The notes beneath the pieces were generated by a model. It searched no databases. It was not told where the DNA came from and saw only the letters and a list, made by a program, of their open reading frames with translations. 64,000 nucleotides of DNA from the NCBI RefSeq assembly GCF_002099425.1, contig NW_018344160.1, positions 1,054,001 through 1,118,000 of the forward strand, read 5' to 3'. This document shows, piece after piece, positions 37,916 through 50,240 of the stretch (position 1 is the first letter of the stretch; the number at the start of each line of letters is the position of its first letter). This DNA is from Phascolarctos cinereus. Taxonomy: Eukaryota; Chordata; Mammalia; Diprotodontia; Phascolarctidae. A program made the position numbers and the translations under genes.

Positions 37916-37962
<47 letters not shown>
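37916..37962 (+). repeat. (GT)n microsatellite
   Basis: About 23 uninterrupted GT units at the outer edge of the LTR minisatellite. Confidence 0.95.
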
Positions 37963-37964
<2 letters not shown>

Positions 37965-37965
<1 letters not shown>

Positions 37966-40900
37966 TCCTACTCAGCATCTTTCTCTAGCTCCCAGGTGGA
38001 ATTAGTTACCACTATCACAGAAGCTTCATACCCCTCAGCTTCCTGAGAATGACATTGTTAGCTTCTTTTGTAGGGGAAAAAAGTCATCTCTTCTTTGGTG
38101 TGTCATCTCACTGAGGCAGTTGAAATATTTCAGGATTTCTGTCATGTAAATGCTAGGATTCAAATGCCAGCTTGGTCCAGAGTGTCACCACTCTAAAGTT
38201 CCTTTCTTTAATGATGGATCTTGTAGACATCATCATAACATAGGAGTTTGCCTAGAAGTCATGAACATGAAGACATCTCTCTGACTTTCAAGTTGTTCTA
38301 CATCACTAATGCCAGGTTATATCACTTTATCACAGTTTCAGTGATTTCTGTCATTTCTGCTCCCACCACCATCACCACCACATCAACAGGTCATAATACT
38401 GTTTGTTCATATCTGTACTCATCAGAGATATTAGAACTTTACAAAAGATCCAAATCTTTGGATGCACAAGACTGTGGGATTTGTATGTTTCTCTTGGGCC
38501 AATTATATAAATTATCAAGTTTTACTTTCTTTGACATGCAGGGTATTGGGGTCAGGCAGGGGAAGCCAAGTACTGATCACTGCCAGCATTGTCAAATTCT
38601 AAGAAGGTTTTGAAAAATCAGAGTAGAAATTAGGTTTTAAAGGAATACTTTGGAAGGGCCAAAACTCCCATCTCTTGTCAAGGATACTGTCTAAGCCCCA
38701 CTCCCTGTCTGAAGTGCTCACCTACAGGATAGAATATCTATTAAAAAGGGAAGGACCATAAATACATCAAAAAATTACTTGGATTAGTTCTGGCAAATAG
38801 GACATATTCCCAGAGAGATATCACAAAATACTATTTTGTAGTTTAGCTATACCTTGTTACACTTCCCTTTCCATATACAAAGACTAAAATGTGGCACAAT
38901 GCAGTTATATCTTGAAAGATTTGTTGTTGTTTTGCCATGGTGGGACATAAAGGAATAAGGAAATCATATATTCATGGGATCTGAGCTAGAAGGTATCTGA
39001 GGAAAAGCAAGTATGATCAGCAAGTATTTTCAGTACCATGTTTGAAAGCTCTACTTTCACTTGGGGAAGTTGATTCATCTGGACCTAGAGGCATACATTC
39101 ATTAATAGCAGACAGTCTAATCTTACAATTTTCTTACCTGCATTGGACCTCAATTAAATCCTAGACCAAGTTTCTCCTATTCCTTTGGTCCTGAAGATTT
39201 TCATCCCACACCAAAAACAAAACAAAACATGAATTCAATAATCTGGCTGTCATCTGGTAAAACTACATTGCATACCCAAAAGAGTTAGGCCTATTCTTCC
39301 TTAAAGAAGTTTCCTTCTTTAAATAAATGAAAGTATTAAATGCTTAATCAATTTCTTCCACAATTATCCTCACTGATGAATTTTCTATTTGGTCAAGATA
39401 TCAGCTTTCTTCCTTAAAACCTCAATTTTTTTGAGAGATAAAAAATGATGACAGTTACCTAGAATATTTTAGATAATCAGATTTTAGTGAAAATCAGAGT
39501 TCCAGCAGATATCTAAATAGATAAAGTTCCTTATTATATCTTGCCTCTGTCATTTTCATGGTTTATACAAATAACGATTTATCTATAGCCTCTGTCAGGC
39601 CAAATACCCTATAGTATTTTCCCACATTATTATCACTAAATCAAAACATTCATTTCTGTGCTTCCCTACTTAGGTTCTTGCTTGTTTTTGGACATATACA
39701 TATTGTTGAGAAAATATGCTAGTCTGAGGCCCTTCTGTCAAGTCTGTTACCTTCAAACAATGTATACATTTCCATTGCTATAGTTTCTACATGAGTGTCA
39801 GTACCAAGAATGTATTGGGCAGGCCATTCTTGGAATATTCAAGGACTTAAAGACAAGACAAAACTTCTAGAAAAGAATGAGTAATGCAGAAAGGTTTTAG
39901 CAGTACACACTAGGACAATTTCTGAACAAAGGTGAGGTGGGCCTTAAAGGGAATATGATAATAGGCCATATACCTAAATCTAGTCTGGCAGGACAATAGG
40001 TATAATGTGTGTCCTAGCCAGTGGGTGGAACATAATATCGGAATAATCTCATGATATTAGAGTAGGCTGAGGACACATTATGATCAGGGATCTAAACAAA
40101 TAGATTGTTTCTGCACTTTGATGTTATGAGGTTGTGCCTATTATGTCTCTATAGTAATATGAGCCACTGATATCTTCCTTTACTCAACTTGATATTGACC
40201 TCTTCATAACTGTTCATTACAAGTAAGAAGTGAAATGTAATGGTGTTAAAAGAAGTGATACTGATTTTGTAAAATTATAAATCATCTGAAGGATATTTCC
40301 TATAATTTTCAAGGCATTTCACTTTGGGAGACATTCTACACAATTTCATACCCCATCTCATTAGCTCTGGACTGCTACCATAGGGGTGAACAAAACAAAA
40401 ATCTCCATGCATATATATTTTTCTTGCCTAATTGTAGATTGCAGATAAAACTAATAATTTATGCAAATGAGTATATCTAGGCCTCTAAAATCTTTCATTT
40501 AGCCAAATCAATTTCATAAGTAATTGTCTATTTTGAATTCACTTATGTGTGCTATAATACATACAGATAATTATGGTGAAGTCTACAATAGACAACATTT
40601 CATCTAATACATCTTCATCTCATTTTTAAGGGCCTGGTATTATGTAAATTGCTACGCTTAAACTATGTAAAGACTTACACTTATATACAGAAATAATTCG
40701 CACAGATTAATGTTTAAATAGGTATCATATATGACCTCCAAATACTGTAGTTTTCTTATCTTTAAATAACAATGGAAAGACATTTAGATTATCAGTTCCT
40801 TTAAACTGTAGTCTGCTGCACTCTGAAATGAAATAATTTAAATATTTTAACATTTTAAGTAGAATATTTTAATACATAATTACCAAAAATGTTTGGCCAA

Positions 40901-41810
40901 AGTGACTTTTCTTTGAATTAGAAACATAGTATACTCTATAGTCTAAACAAACAACAATAGCTTTTCTCTAGGTCATAATAACTTCTCAAACAAGTCTATG
41001 ACTTCCATATTACAGAAAAATAAACTTTTAATAGTCATTAAACACACACACATACATACATGCACACACACGAACACACACACATGCCTGTGATAGGTAT
41101 TACCCAGTGTTCTATTTGATGAATTTTTGTTTTTATTTGATTCATATTAAAATATGTAGATTAGCCCATCCATTGAAAATTCATATCTGATCCACATAGC
41201 CCAGGTCCAAAATAAAGCAGGAGAAGAATAAGAAAACATCTAACTAGTCATCAATTCATATCCCCCAGCCCAGAAGAAATAAATCTCATGTTACTGAAAG
41301 AATTTGTTGAATCTGTGAACTTTAAAAGATCATGGAAATGGAAGAGGGACCAGAGGACATGTAAAGGACAAAATTCCATATTTTTCAAAAAAAAAAAAAG
41401 GAAAATAATCATTTGCAATGAATGGGGTAAGGAGCTTGAATTTTATCCCTGACATTCTAGAATGTATTATTAAACAAACTGTTATAGAATAAGCAGAAAA
41501 ATAAGTGGTAAAAATAAGTGATAACAATTGAGAGCTATCATATATCAACAGGACTCAATGCATTCTAGCATTTCTTGTTTTGATAGGATTGCTGTATTGA
41601 CAGATCAAGAGTATATTGTAGGTAGAGTTCTCCAAGATTATAGTAATGTAATTAACACAGTCTTTTAGTCTGTTCTTGTAGACAGAATGTAAGGGTATTG
41701 TTAAGATGGTACTATAGATAGATGGATTGGAACTAGTTGAATGCCTAGAACCAAAGAATACTTAGTAATAGCTTAATATCAACTTGGGCAGTAGAGGTTT
41801 TTAGTTCAGA
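37965..41810. other. Unclassified non-coding DNA
   Basis: No gene was recognised over about 3.8 kb. Some stretches (38640-39250, 39950-40200) have the mixed composition of decayed retroelement coding sequence read antisense, but I could not identify a motif. An (AC)n run lies at about 41043-41085. The open frame at 38248-38613 has no recognisable domain. Confidence 0.4.
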
Positions 41811-41814
41811 TTTG

Positions 41815-42840
41815 TTCATTCAGTATTTATTAAATGCCTACCAAGTTTCAGGTCCAATCAAAAGCTCTAGTGAAACATAGAAAGGTTAAAATGAAAGTTT
41901 ATTAAAAAAATTAAGAAGGTTAAAATAAAAAATATCTTCTCTCACAATATAATGGGGGAGAGAATCATACAGGAGAAAAATATATACAGAATAAATTGGA
42001 GATAGTCTCAAAAGGAAGGTACTAAGATTAATAAGGATTAGTAAATGATTCTCACAAGAGGTGAGACTTTAGAGGAAACTTCAAGGAAGCCAAGGAAGCT
42101 CAGAGGCAGTAATAAAGAGGGAGTCGTATGACTGCAGAGAAGCCAGGGAGTCACTCCAAGGCAAGAGATGGAGATTGTAAATAAGAAACAGCAAGGAGGC
42201 CAGTGTCATTGGACAGTAAAGTATTTGGAAAGGAATAAGGAGTAATAAGATTGGAAAAGTAGGAAGGGTCTTAGTTATGAAGGCTTTTAAAATCCAAATA
42301 GATGAATTCATGTTTGATCCTGGACCTAATAGTGAATCACTGAAATTTAAATCAGGGTGGGTTCAGGTGAAATGGTCAGACCTGTACTTTAAAAAGATCA
42401 ATTTGACAATTCAGTAGAAAATGTACTGGAAGGGGCAGCTAGATGGTGCAGTGGATAGAGCACCGGCCCTGTAGTCAGGAGGACCTGAGTTCAAATCCGG
42501 CCTCAGACCAAACACTTGACACTTACGTGTGTGACCCTGGGCAAGTCACTTAACCCCAATTGCCTAAAAAGTAAAAAAAAAAGAATTATTTAAAAAAAGA
42601 CTACTTTAAAAAAAAGAAAAATAATAAAATGTACTGGAGAGGAAAAAAACTTGAAGCAAGGAGACCAAGCAGCAGAGTATTGTAATAGTCTAGGCATGAG
42701 GTAATGAAGACCTGCACCAAATTAGTGGCAGTGTCAGAGGAGAGAAGGGAATGTATAAAAGGTAGAAACAACTGGATAGTACTGGAAAGGGCATCCAGGG
42801 TAGCTGTGTCATCAGTAGAAAGTTAGGTCTTTGTGAGTAC
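41815..42840 (-). mobile_element. Long antisense L2-type LINE remnant (interrupted by a SINE)
   Basis: The complement of the L2 3' end opens the block ('tatttattaaatgcctacca'), followed by 'aaacttcaaggaagccaagg', 'gagaagccagggagtc', 'aaggaggccagtgtcattgg' and 'tctaggcatgaggtaatgaa'. A second copy of the same order starts at 50316. It is ancient and heavily mutated. The L2 assignment of the outer 3' end is firm; the inner part is assigned because 'ggcttccttcaagtctcagc' is an L2 3' landmark. Confidence 0.65.
42431..42625 (+). mobile_element. Marsupial CORE-SINE, short form, with perfect TSD
   Basis: Head 'ggggcagctagatggtgcag', B-box region 'gagttcaaatccgg' and CORE 'gtgtgaccctgggcaagtca', ending 'cccaattgcct' plus an A-rich tail. 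The 13-bp target-site duplication 'aaaatgtactgga' is identical at 42418-42430 and 42626-42638. It lies inside the old L2. Low divergence suggests a fairly young copy. Confidence 0.95.
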
Positions 42841-43039
42841 AAGAAAATGGAGGGAGCAGCAAGCCTACTTTTCTAGTTTGGGAATCTGAGGGGGACAGCG
42901 TTGTTGCTGATACCTCCACTGCCAGCAGCAGTTGGAAACATGGTAGTCCACAGTGGAGTGATTGCCACCGGCATGTGCAGTATGCTGTATTTACTTTGCA
43001 AGAAACAGACTGACCCCAACTTCAATAACATGTTCTGGA

Positions 43040-45064
43040 AGCAGAACCAAGATGGCGGAGTAAAAGCAGTGACTAGCTTGAGCTCTCCCCAAGCACCTCC
43101 AAATACCTGTAAAAAATGGCTCTAAACAAATTCCAAAGCAGCAGAACCCACAAAAACACAGAGTGAAACAAATCTCCACCCCAAGACAACCTGGATGGTT
43201 CATCAGAAAGATATATCACCCTGGGCGGGGAGAGGGTCACAATTTGGCATGGGCACACAGGCCTCAGGGAACCTGGAGCAGGCCTCAGGGGACTGAGTCA
43301 CAGGCAGCTCTGGTGGATTCCAGGCTTCTCAACCCATGAACGCCAAAAGACAACTTAGAAGGTCAGTAGGAAAAGTCTGTTTCTGTGGTGGTGAGAGAAG
43401 CACGTTGGGGTGCTAGCCTCAGTCTCTGAGCATGGCCTTGGCTCAGAAACACACAAATTGAGGGGGAATCTAATGGCTGATCAGAAGGAGATTGCAGGGA
43501 GCTCTTTGCTGGTGAAGGATTCTCTTGCTTTGCCTGTGCTTTTATCTGGGTAACGGTTCTGGTTGGTGGTCCTGGGGGAGGAGAAGCTCTGGCATGGAGG
43601 AGGTTTTAGTGGTCATGAGGAGGAAATACTACTCACACTTCTGAGATAGAAAAAAGTGCTTGTGGTAACTCGTAGACCACAGCACAGTCCAGGAAGAGTA
43701 AACACCTTGCCTTTGATCATGGCACTTTGGAAGAACTGAAAATTTTCAGGTCCCTAGAAGAATCTCTGAAAACAGCTGCACAAAACCACTGAAGCTTGAG
43801 ACGGTACATTCACCACACTAGAAGCAGACTCCTACCTTAACAAAGAGCTTGTAACTGAAGTAATTGGCTGGGATCATGAGGAAGCAGGGCAAAAAGAGTC
43901 AGACCATAGAATCTTTTATGACAAAGAAGATCAAAACATACAACCAGAAGAAGACAACACAGTCAAAGTTCTTATATCCAAAGCCTCCAAGAAAAATATG
44001 ATTTGGTCCCAGGCCATGGAAAAGCTCAAAAAGGATTTTGAGAAGCAAGTAAGAGAAGTAAAGGAAAAACAGAATTATGCAAGAAAATCATGAAAAACAA
44101 GTCAATAGCTTGCTAAAGGAGACCCAAAAAAATACTGAAGAAAATAACACCTTACAAAATAGCCTAACCCACATGTCAAAAGAAGTCCAAAAAGCCAATG
44201 AGGAGAAGAAGGCTTTAAAAAGCAGAAATTGGCCACATGGAAAAGTGAGTCCAAAGCTTCTTGAAGAAAATACTTCCTAAAAATTAGAATGGAGCAATTG
44301 GAAGCTACCAATTTTATAGGAAATCAAGACAATGCAAAACAAATTCAAAAGAATGAAAAAATAGAAAACAATATGAAATATGCCACTGGAAAAACAACTG
44401 ACCTGGAAAAGTGATCCAGGAGAAATCATTTAATAATTATTGAAATTATTGACTGTTTGAAAGCCATGATCACAAAAGAGCTTAGACATCATCTTTGAGG
44501 AAATTATCAAGGAAAATTGCCCTGAAGCTTCCAAACCAGAGGGTAAAATAGAAATTGAAAGAACCCACCTATCACCTCCTGAAAGAGATCCCCAAAGGAA
44601 AACTCCTAGGAACATTGCAGCCAAATTCCAGACTTCTCAGAGCATGGAGAAAATATTGCAAGCAGTCAGAAAGAAACAGTTCAAATGCTATGGAAACACA
44701 ATCAAGATAACACAACATTTAGCAGCTTCTACATTAAGTGACCTCAGGGCTTGGAATATAATATTCTGGAGGGCAAAGGAGATAGGAGTACAGCCAAGGG
44801 AAATTGAGTATAATCCCTCAGGGGAAAAAATTTCATTCAGTGAAGTAGAGGACTTTCAAGCATTCTTGATGAAAAGACCAGAGCTGAATAGAAAATTTGA
44901 CTTTCAGATAAAAGACTCAAGAGAAATATGAAGAGGTAAACAGGAAAGAGAAATCATAAGAGACTTATTAAGGTTGAATCATTACATTCTACATGGAAAG
45001 ATATTTGTAACTGTTGAGTCTTTCATCAGTATTAGAGTAGTTGGAGGAAAAAATATATGTATGT

Positions 45065-45108
<44 letters not shown>

Positions 45109-45927
45109 ATGATAGATACATGAGAGAACTGACAGGGTGATTTCAAGATGAAGGGGTGATATCTGGAGTATAAAGGTAGGGGGTGAGAGAGGATTATACT
45201 GGAAGGAGAAAGGGAGAAGTAGAATGGGGTAAATTATTTCACATAAAACAGACAAGAAAAGGCTGTAAAGTGGAAGGAAAACAAGGAAGGTGAGAGGGAA
45301 TGAGTGAATAACATATACACTCAATTAGGTATGGAAATCTATCTTACCCTACAGAAAATAAGAGTGGAAGGGGACAAGAGAGCAGGGAGATGATAGAGGG
45401 GAGGGCAGATTGGCAGAGGGGGTAATCAGAAGCAAACATTTCTAATGAGAGACAAGATCAAAAGAGAGAATAGAATAAATGGGGGACAGGATAGGGTGAA
45501 GAGAAATATACTTAGTTTTTCACAACATGAGTACTATGGAAGTGTTTTGCATGACTACACATATATAACCTGTAATGAGTTGCTTCCCTTCTCAATGAGG
45601 TTAGGTGGAGAGGGAGGAAGGGAGAAAATTTGGAACCCGAGATTTTAAAAACAAAGTTAAAATAAATTGTTTTCACATGCAACTGGAAAATAAGACATAC
45701 AGGATATGGGGTATAGAAATCTATCCTGCCCTACAGGAAAATTGAAGACTGAGGGGAGAAGGGAAGGGGGGGGGAGGGATAGAAAGGATGGCAGATTAGG
45801 GGTATTCAGAATGCATGCCATCTTGGGGTGGGGGAAGGATGGGGAGATGGGGAGAAAATTTCAGATTACAAATCTTGTGGAAATGAATGTTGGAAACTAA
45901 AAATAAATAAATTAATTTTTTTAAAAA
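43040..45927 (+). mobile_element. HAL1-like ORF1-only element inside the TOMM20 retrocopy
   Basis: The 5' end ('gaaccaagatggcggagtaa') leads into a 5' UTR. ORF1 remnants follow from about 43880 to the stop at 44931. The readable parts are a coiled coil (44077-44280, MQENHEKQVNSLLKETQKN) and the C-terminal domain (44644-44931). A GGGA-rich 3' UTR of about 1 kb with a GATA microsatellite ends in an A tail. There is no ORF2. Diverged target-site duplications fit 43024-43039 ('aataacatgttctgga') and 45926-45941 ('aaagaacaggctttga'), both derived from TOMM20 codons. The organisation is the same as at 4298-7109, including the duplicated 3' UTR block. Confidence 0.85.
45065..45107 (+). repeat. (GATA)n microsatellite
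   Basis: About ten GATA units within the 3' UTR of the HAL1-like element. Confidence 0.95.
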
Positions 45928-46944
45928 AGAACAGGCTTTGAGAATGAAGAAACAAACAGAACCTTGCTAAAGAGAGGACTGGGCTTTCCAAGTGATTTGA
46001 CCTTAAAGATGCAAAAGCTACTCAGAAGTTCTTTCTCAAAGAAATACAGCTTGATGAGGAATTACTAGCCCAAGGTGAATATGAAAAGAGTGTTCACCAC
46101 TTGACAAATGTCATTGATGTCTTTGGGCAGCCACCGCAGTTGTTGCAAGTTTTACAGCAAACTCTTCCATCACCAGTGTTCCAGATGGTTTGGCTAAGCT
46201 GCCAACAATTAGCCAGAGAATTGTGAATGTACAGAAGAGAATTGTGAATGTACAGAGCTTGGCCAAAGATGATGTGGAATGAAAAACTTGTCAACAAAAT
46301 AAAATCTTAATAACAAAATCAGTAATTCTTATCCCAAAAGATAAGCAGAAATAGGGGGAAAGGGCAAAGGTGCTTGTTATGGACTATGTGTTACAATGAA
46401 ATCTACCAAAGTTGATTCTAACTTTTTGTAGGTAAGTTTTCTTGGATTTCATTTATTTATCCTAGTGGGAAGTGTATTTTGATAAAAAAAAAAAAACATT
46501 CATCCTACAAATAAATACTATGATTTACTTAAATATTACTAATTTCATTCATTCATTACTAAAATTTGCAATTTTAAGATACATATGACATGACAGATTA
46601 AAAACACCCAGTGCTCATTTCTGAGAAAAATAAAAGTTAAGGCAACAAAAAGAATTCTGCACTCCATGTCGGAGAGCTAATGGGTAGATTTGGATTGTCC
46701 TAGTAAATTTTGTAGTATAGTAGAAAATGGAAACTTTTTTTTTAATTTACAAAAACTAACAAGCTGTGAAAGTCATTGGATGTGAAGTATTTCCTCTTTA
46801 TAAAGATAATCATGGCTACATTTAAGAAATATTTTTGCTGTATAAGACAACAGCTATCAACAACCAAAAAATAACCCTCGAGAATTATTTTATTTAAAAC
46901 AAGCTTATGAGTCCTGTATATTCATCTTGCAAATCAGAATTATT

Positions 46945-47110
46945 GAAAAGAGCACTGAACTAGTAACAGTCAAGAAACTTGTATTCTAGTGCTGTTCTGC
47001 CACTAATAGCTGTGATTGATAAAAGACAAACTTCTTTATTGAAGAACCTCTGTAAAATGAGAGATTTTTATTAAGTGGTCTGAATTGTTTTCAGCTTTGT
47101 GATTACCTTC
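46945..47110 (+). mobile_element. MIR-like SINE fragment
   Basis: 'agagcactgaactagtaaca', 'gctgttctgccactaatagc' and 'cctctgtaaaatgagaga' keep the order of a MIR/CORE-SINE. Very diverged. It lies in the inferred 3' UTR of the TOMM20 retrocopy. Confidence 0.5.
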
Positions 47111-47254
47111 CTCATCATCAAAGTCACTTAGTCATAGTATATTTTCCATTTATGTTTGCCTTACCAGTCACAAATATTAATTGCATATTCCAAAATGGTT
47201 TCCTTGCCCTTTTGCTATTACCCTGATGAGTTTTTCTTTTTAGTTTAAAAATCA

Positions 47255-47450
47255 GTAGTGGAGAAAAATTTTCAGACAATTGGCTATCCAAAAGTAGAGT
47301 GGATACTGTGAATTCTCCTTCATTGGAGGTCTTTAGATTGGAGACTGTATGACCTTTTTGGAACTCCTTTTCAGAGATGTGTTGAATTAGATTATTTCTA
47401 AGGTGAAGTCTCTTCCAACCCTGATACTGTGTAATTTTAGAATAAGTTTA
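47255..47450 (+). mobile_element. L3/CR1-type LINE 3' end
   Basis: 'ccttcattggaggtctttag', 'ggagactgtatgaccttttt' and 'aggtgaagtctcttccaacc' followed by 'ctgatactgtgt' resemble the conserved CR1/L3 3' end (ggaggtcttcaag..ggatgacc..gaggtcccttccaac..attctgtg). Ancient and partial. Confidence 0.55.
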
Positions 47451-47763
47451 ACTTACCCCTTACTTTCTTGCACTTATTTCCACAGTCTTCATTCATTTCT
47501 CCTCCTCTACACCCTTAAATCTTTTTTTTTCCTTGAACATTGAAAGACCAGTGTTAGACATCATGAATGAAGGCTTTTTCAGACAGGGATTGGGCTGATC
47601 AACCTCCTTTTGTATAGGAAAACCAGCTTAAAAATTAAAGCATAGCATCTGGTATATATTGGGAAATTCTAGACTGAACATTGTCTTAAGTCTGTCTGAA
47701 CTATAGATGGTCCCCAATAATTTTATGACATGTTTATAAAACTTCATTAAAAAGTCATATGTT

Positions 47764-47905
47764 GGGGCAGCTAGGTGGCACAATGGATAGAACAATAGCT
47801 CTGAAGCCAGGACAACTTGACTTCTAATGTGACCTCAGACCAAACACTTGACACTTACTAGCTGTGTGACCCTGGGCAAGTCACTAGACCCCAATTGCCT
47901 AAAAA
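47764..47905 (+). mobile_element. Marsupial CORE-SINE, short form, with perfect TSD
   Basis: Head 'ggggcagctaggtggcacaa', CORE 'tagctgtgtgaccctgggca' and end 'cccaattgcct' plus A tail. The 15-bp target-site duplication 'aaaaagtcatatgtt' (47749-47763 and 47906-47920) is identical, so this is one of the younger insertions of the window. It lies within the TOMM20 retrocopy. Confidence 0.95.
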
Positions 47906-48123
47906 AAAAAGTCATATGTTATCTTCATTGAAGCATTGAAATCTCTAGTTTATGATCCTCTAGTTTATAATCTTAAGAACTGAGAACCTTAAAATGTTGA
48001 TCTAGTGACTAAAAGTGGGGAAGAGGGGGAGCCCATTCTGCCAAGGGGATAAACCTTTTGGGGAGCTCCTCTAGCTTGCTGCTCTGAGCATATTAAAGAA
48101 CTGTTGTAAATAGGCTGCAGATA

Positions 48124-49029
48124 GAGGTGGAGCCAAGATGGCAAAGTGAAAGCAAAGACTTACCTGAGTTCTCCACCAAATCTCTTCAAATGCCTTTTAA
48201 AAATGGGGGGAAAACTCCCTAAAAAGTAAAATGGACCAAATGGAAAAGGAGGTACAAAAACTAACTGAAGAAAATAATTCATTAAAAATAGAATTGGGCA
48301 ATTTGAAGCTGATAACTCCACAAGACATTAATAATCAGTGAAACAAAACTTGAAAAAATAAATAAAAAATAGAAGAAAATGTAAAATTTCTCACGGGGAA
48401 AAAAAAACTGACTTGGAAAATATATCCAGGAGAGATAACTTAAGAATTATTGGTCTACCTGAAAGCCAACATGGGAAAAAAAAGCCTGGACAGCATCTTT
48501 CAGGAGATCATCAAGGGAAACTACCCTGAAGCCTTACGACCAATCGGTAAAATATTCATTGAAAGAATCCACCAGTCAACTTCTGAAAGAGATCCCAAAT
48601 TGAAAACACCAAGGAATATTGTAGCCAAATTTCAAAATTATCAGGTCAATGTGAAAATCCTGCAAGCAGCCATAAATAAACAATTCAAATATCATGGAAC
48701 CACAGTCAGCATTAAGGTGGACCTTGTAACTTCTACATGAAAACATTGTTGGACTTGGAATGTGATATTCCATAAAGTAAAGGAGTTTGGATTACAAGCA
48801 AGGATTAACTACCCAGCAAAACTGAGCATAATTTTTCAATGGAGGAGATTGACATTCAATGAAATAGGGGACTTCCAGAATTTCAAATATTTTTAATATG
48901 AATGTATTTGTAGAGCCTATATGAAATTGCACACAGTCTTGGTGAGGAAGGTGAGGAGGGAGGGGGAGAAAATTTAAAACTCAAAATCTTATGGTAGTAA
49001 AAGTTGAAAACTAAAAATTCAAGATATAA
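48124..49029 (+). mobile_element. Doubly deleted L1 (5' end + ORF1 + 3' UTR) with perfect TSD
   Basis: This 906-base element carries a true L1 5' end ('gaggtggagccaagatggca'). It jumps after about 85 bases into the ORF1 coiled coil, continues through the ORF1 C-terminal region (48450-48740: SLDSIFQEIIKGNYPEALRP, IERIHQSTSERDP), then jumps again near 48890 into the last ~140 bases of an L1 3' UTR. The 17-bp target-site duplication 'taaataggctgcagata' is perfect at 48107-48123 and 49030-49046, so the short form is what was inserted, not a later deletion. The 3' UTR resembles that of the full L1 at 27790-27950 and not the HAL1-like 3' UTR. Confidence 0.85.
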
Positions 49030-49959
49030 TAAATAGGCTGCAGATAATTAGGGGAAGAGGGTTCCTACTGAGAGCTAAGAGAAGGAAACAGTAAAGTGTG
49101 AACTTCTTTGGAAGAAATGAAGCATCATGGAAATATTATAGAATGGAGTAGACCACTTAAACATTGAAGGGAAAGAAAAAAGTTCTTAGAGAAATTCTAA
49201 GTTATAAAAAAGTTGCTGTTTCATAGTGGTGGAGTTTCTGTAGTAGGCATTTCCAACATTGATGAAATTGGAGATGTGGACTGAAAAACCTACCCTATTT
49301 TACAAATCATCCAAACATCCATAAGTGAAAGGAAGAAGACAAGAATGGAATAAACTTGGAAACAAGAAAGTAAAGAATTATCCTTGTGACATCATGGCCT
49401 ACCCAGTAAAAATAGTCGTTTGCACTTGGCTATTTCTGATCATAAAAAGTTTATGTTAAATTGAGCCCTTGAGAGAAAATTTTTAGTGAACTGATATGGG
49501 AATATTTTCTCAATTTTTGTTTATTATTCACAGAAAGAAACAAAAGTGATTTTTTAAAATCAAATTATAGTTGTATTTTGAGGGCAAATCCAAATTCAAT
49601 GCTAGTTGCATGTGGCATCAGAAAGCTAAATATCTTCAAAAAATAATTGATCTTGAAGTTATAGAATGGTGTTCTGAAATTTTTTTAGATGTCTACCTGT
49701 TGGACTAGTTCGTGTTCTCTTCCTAAAGGATTTTATCTTTTATGAAGCCTCACTCCATCTTTTTAATGTCAAAGCCTGTTATATTCAAATGAATTAAATG
49801 TGCCCCTTTCATATTCCCCACCAACCCCCTTTAAGAAAAGAACAAATTGTGTACACACTTGCAAAACATCTTTGGAAATGGAGAGTCATGAGTCTTCAGA
49901 GGTATACTTGTTTCTTTGTATGAACAAATGTTTTTTGATCTGCTTCATAAATTCATAGT

Positions 49960-50240
49960 TCAGGTAAAGCATCAGGAGCACTTTGGACACCTGTTTATTT
50001 GAAGGTAGCAGAATTATTCTATCAGATGATTTTAGCAATTATCAAATGGAGTATAAAATTTTTAGCATTCCTGCTTTTGTTACATTATTAATTCAACCTA
50101 TGGACAAATGTGTTTCTCAGAATATAAAATGTAATAGAAATTTCAAGAATGTTGGTTTATTACATAAGCAAGTACTATGCAGATCTTTCATTCTTATAAA
50201 GGATAAATCTTTAAATGTTGCTTGTGTCTTAGTCTGTTAA
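49960..50240 (+). pseudogene. Possible pogo/Tigger-type transposase remnant
   Basis: An 85-codon open stretch contains FSIPAFVTLLIQPMDKCVSQ followed by NIKCNRNFKN and, later, LIKDKSLNVACV. This resembles the conserved block of pogo/Tigger/jerky-type DDE transposases (LPPNTTSLIQPMDQGVI..FK..YRR ... D....A...). Upstream I see only a weak match to the preceding part. It lies inside the interval bracketed by the TOMM20 target-site duplication, so it was either part of that 3' UTR or inserted later. Identification rests on one motif. Confidence 0.45.

Noticed and set aside
38640-40200. Possible antisense retroelement coding sequence
   Set aside because: Composition is suggestive but no conserved motif could be read on either strand.
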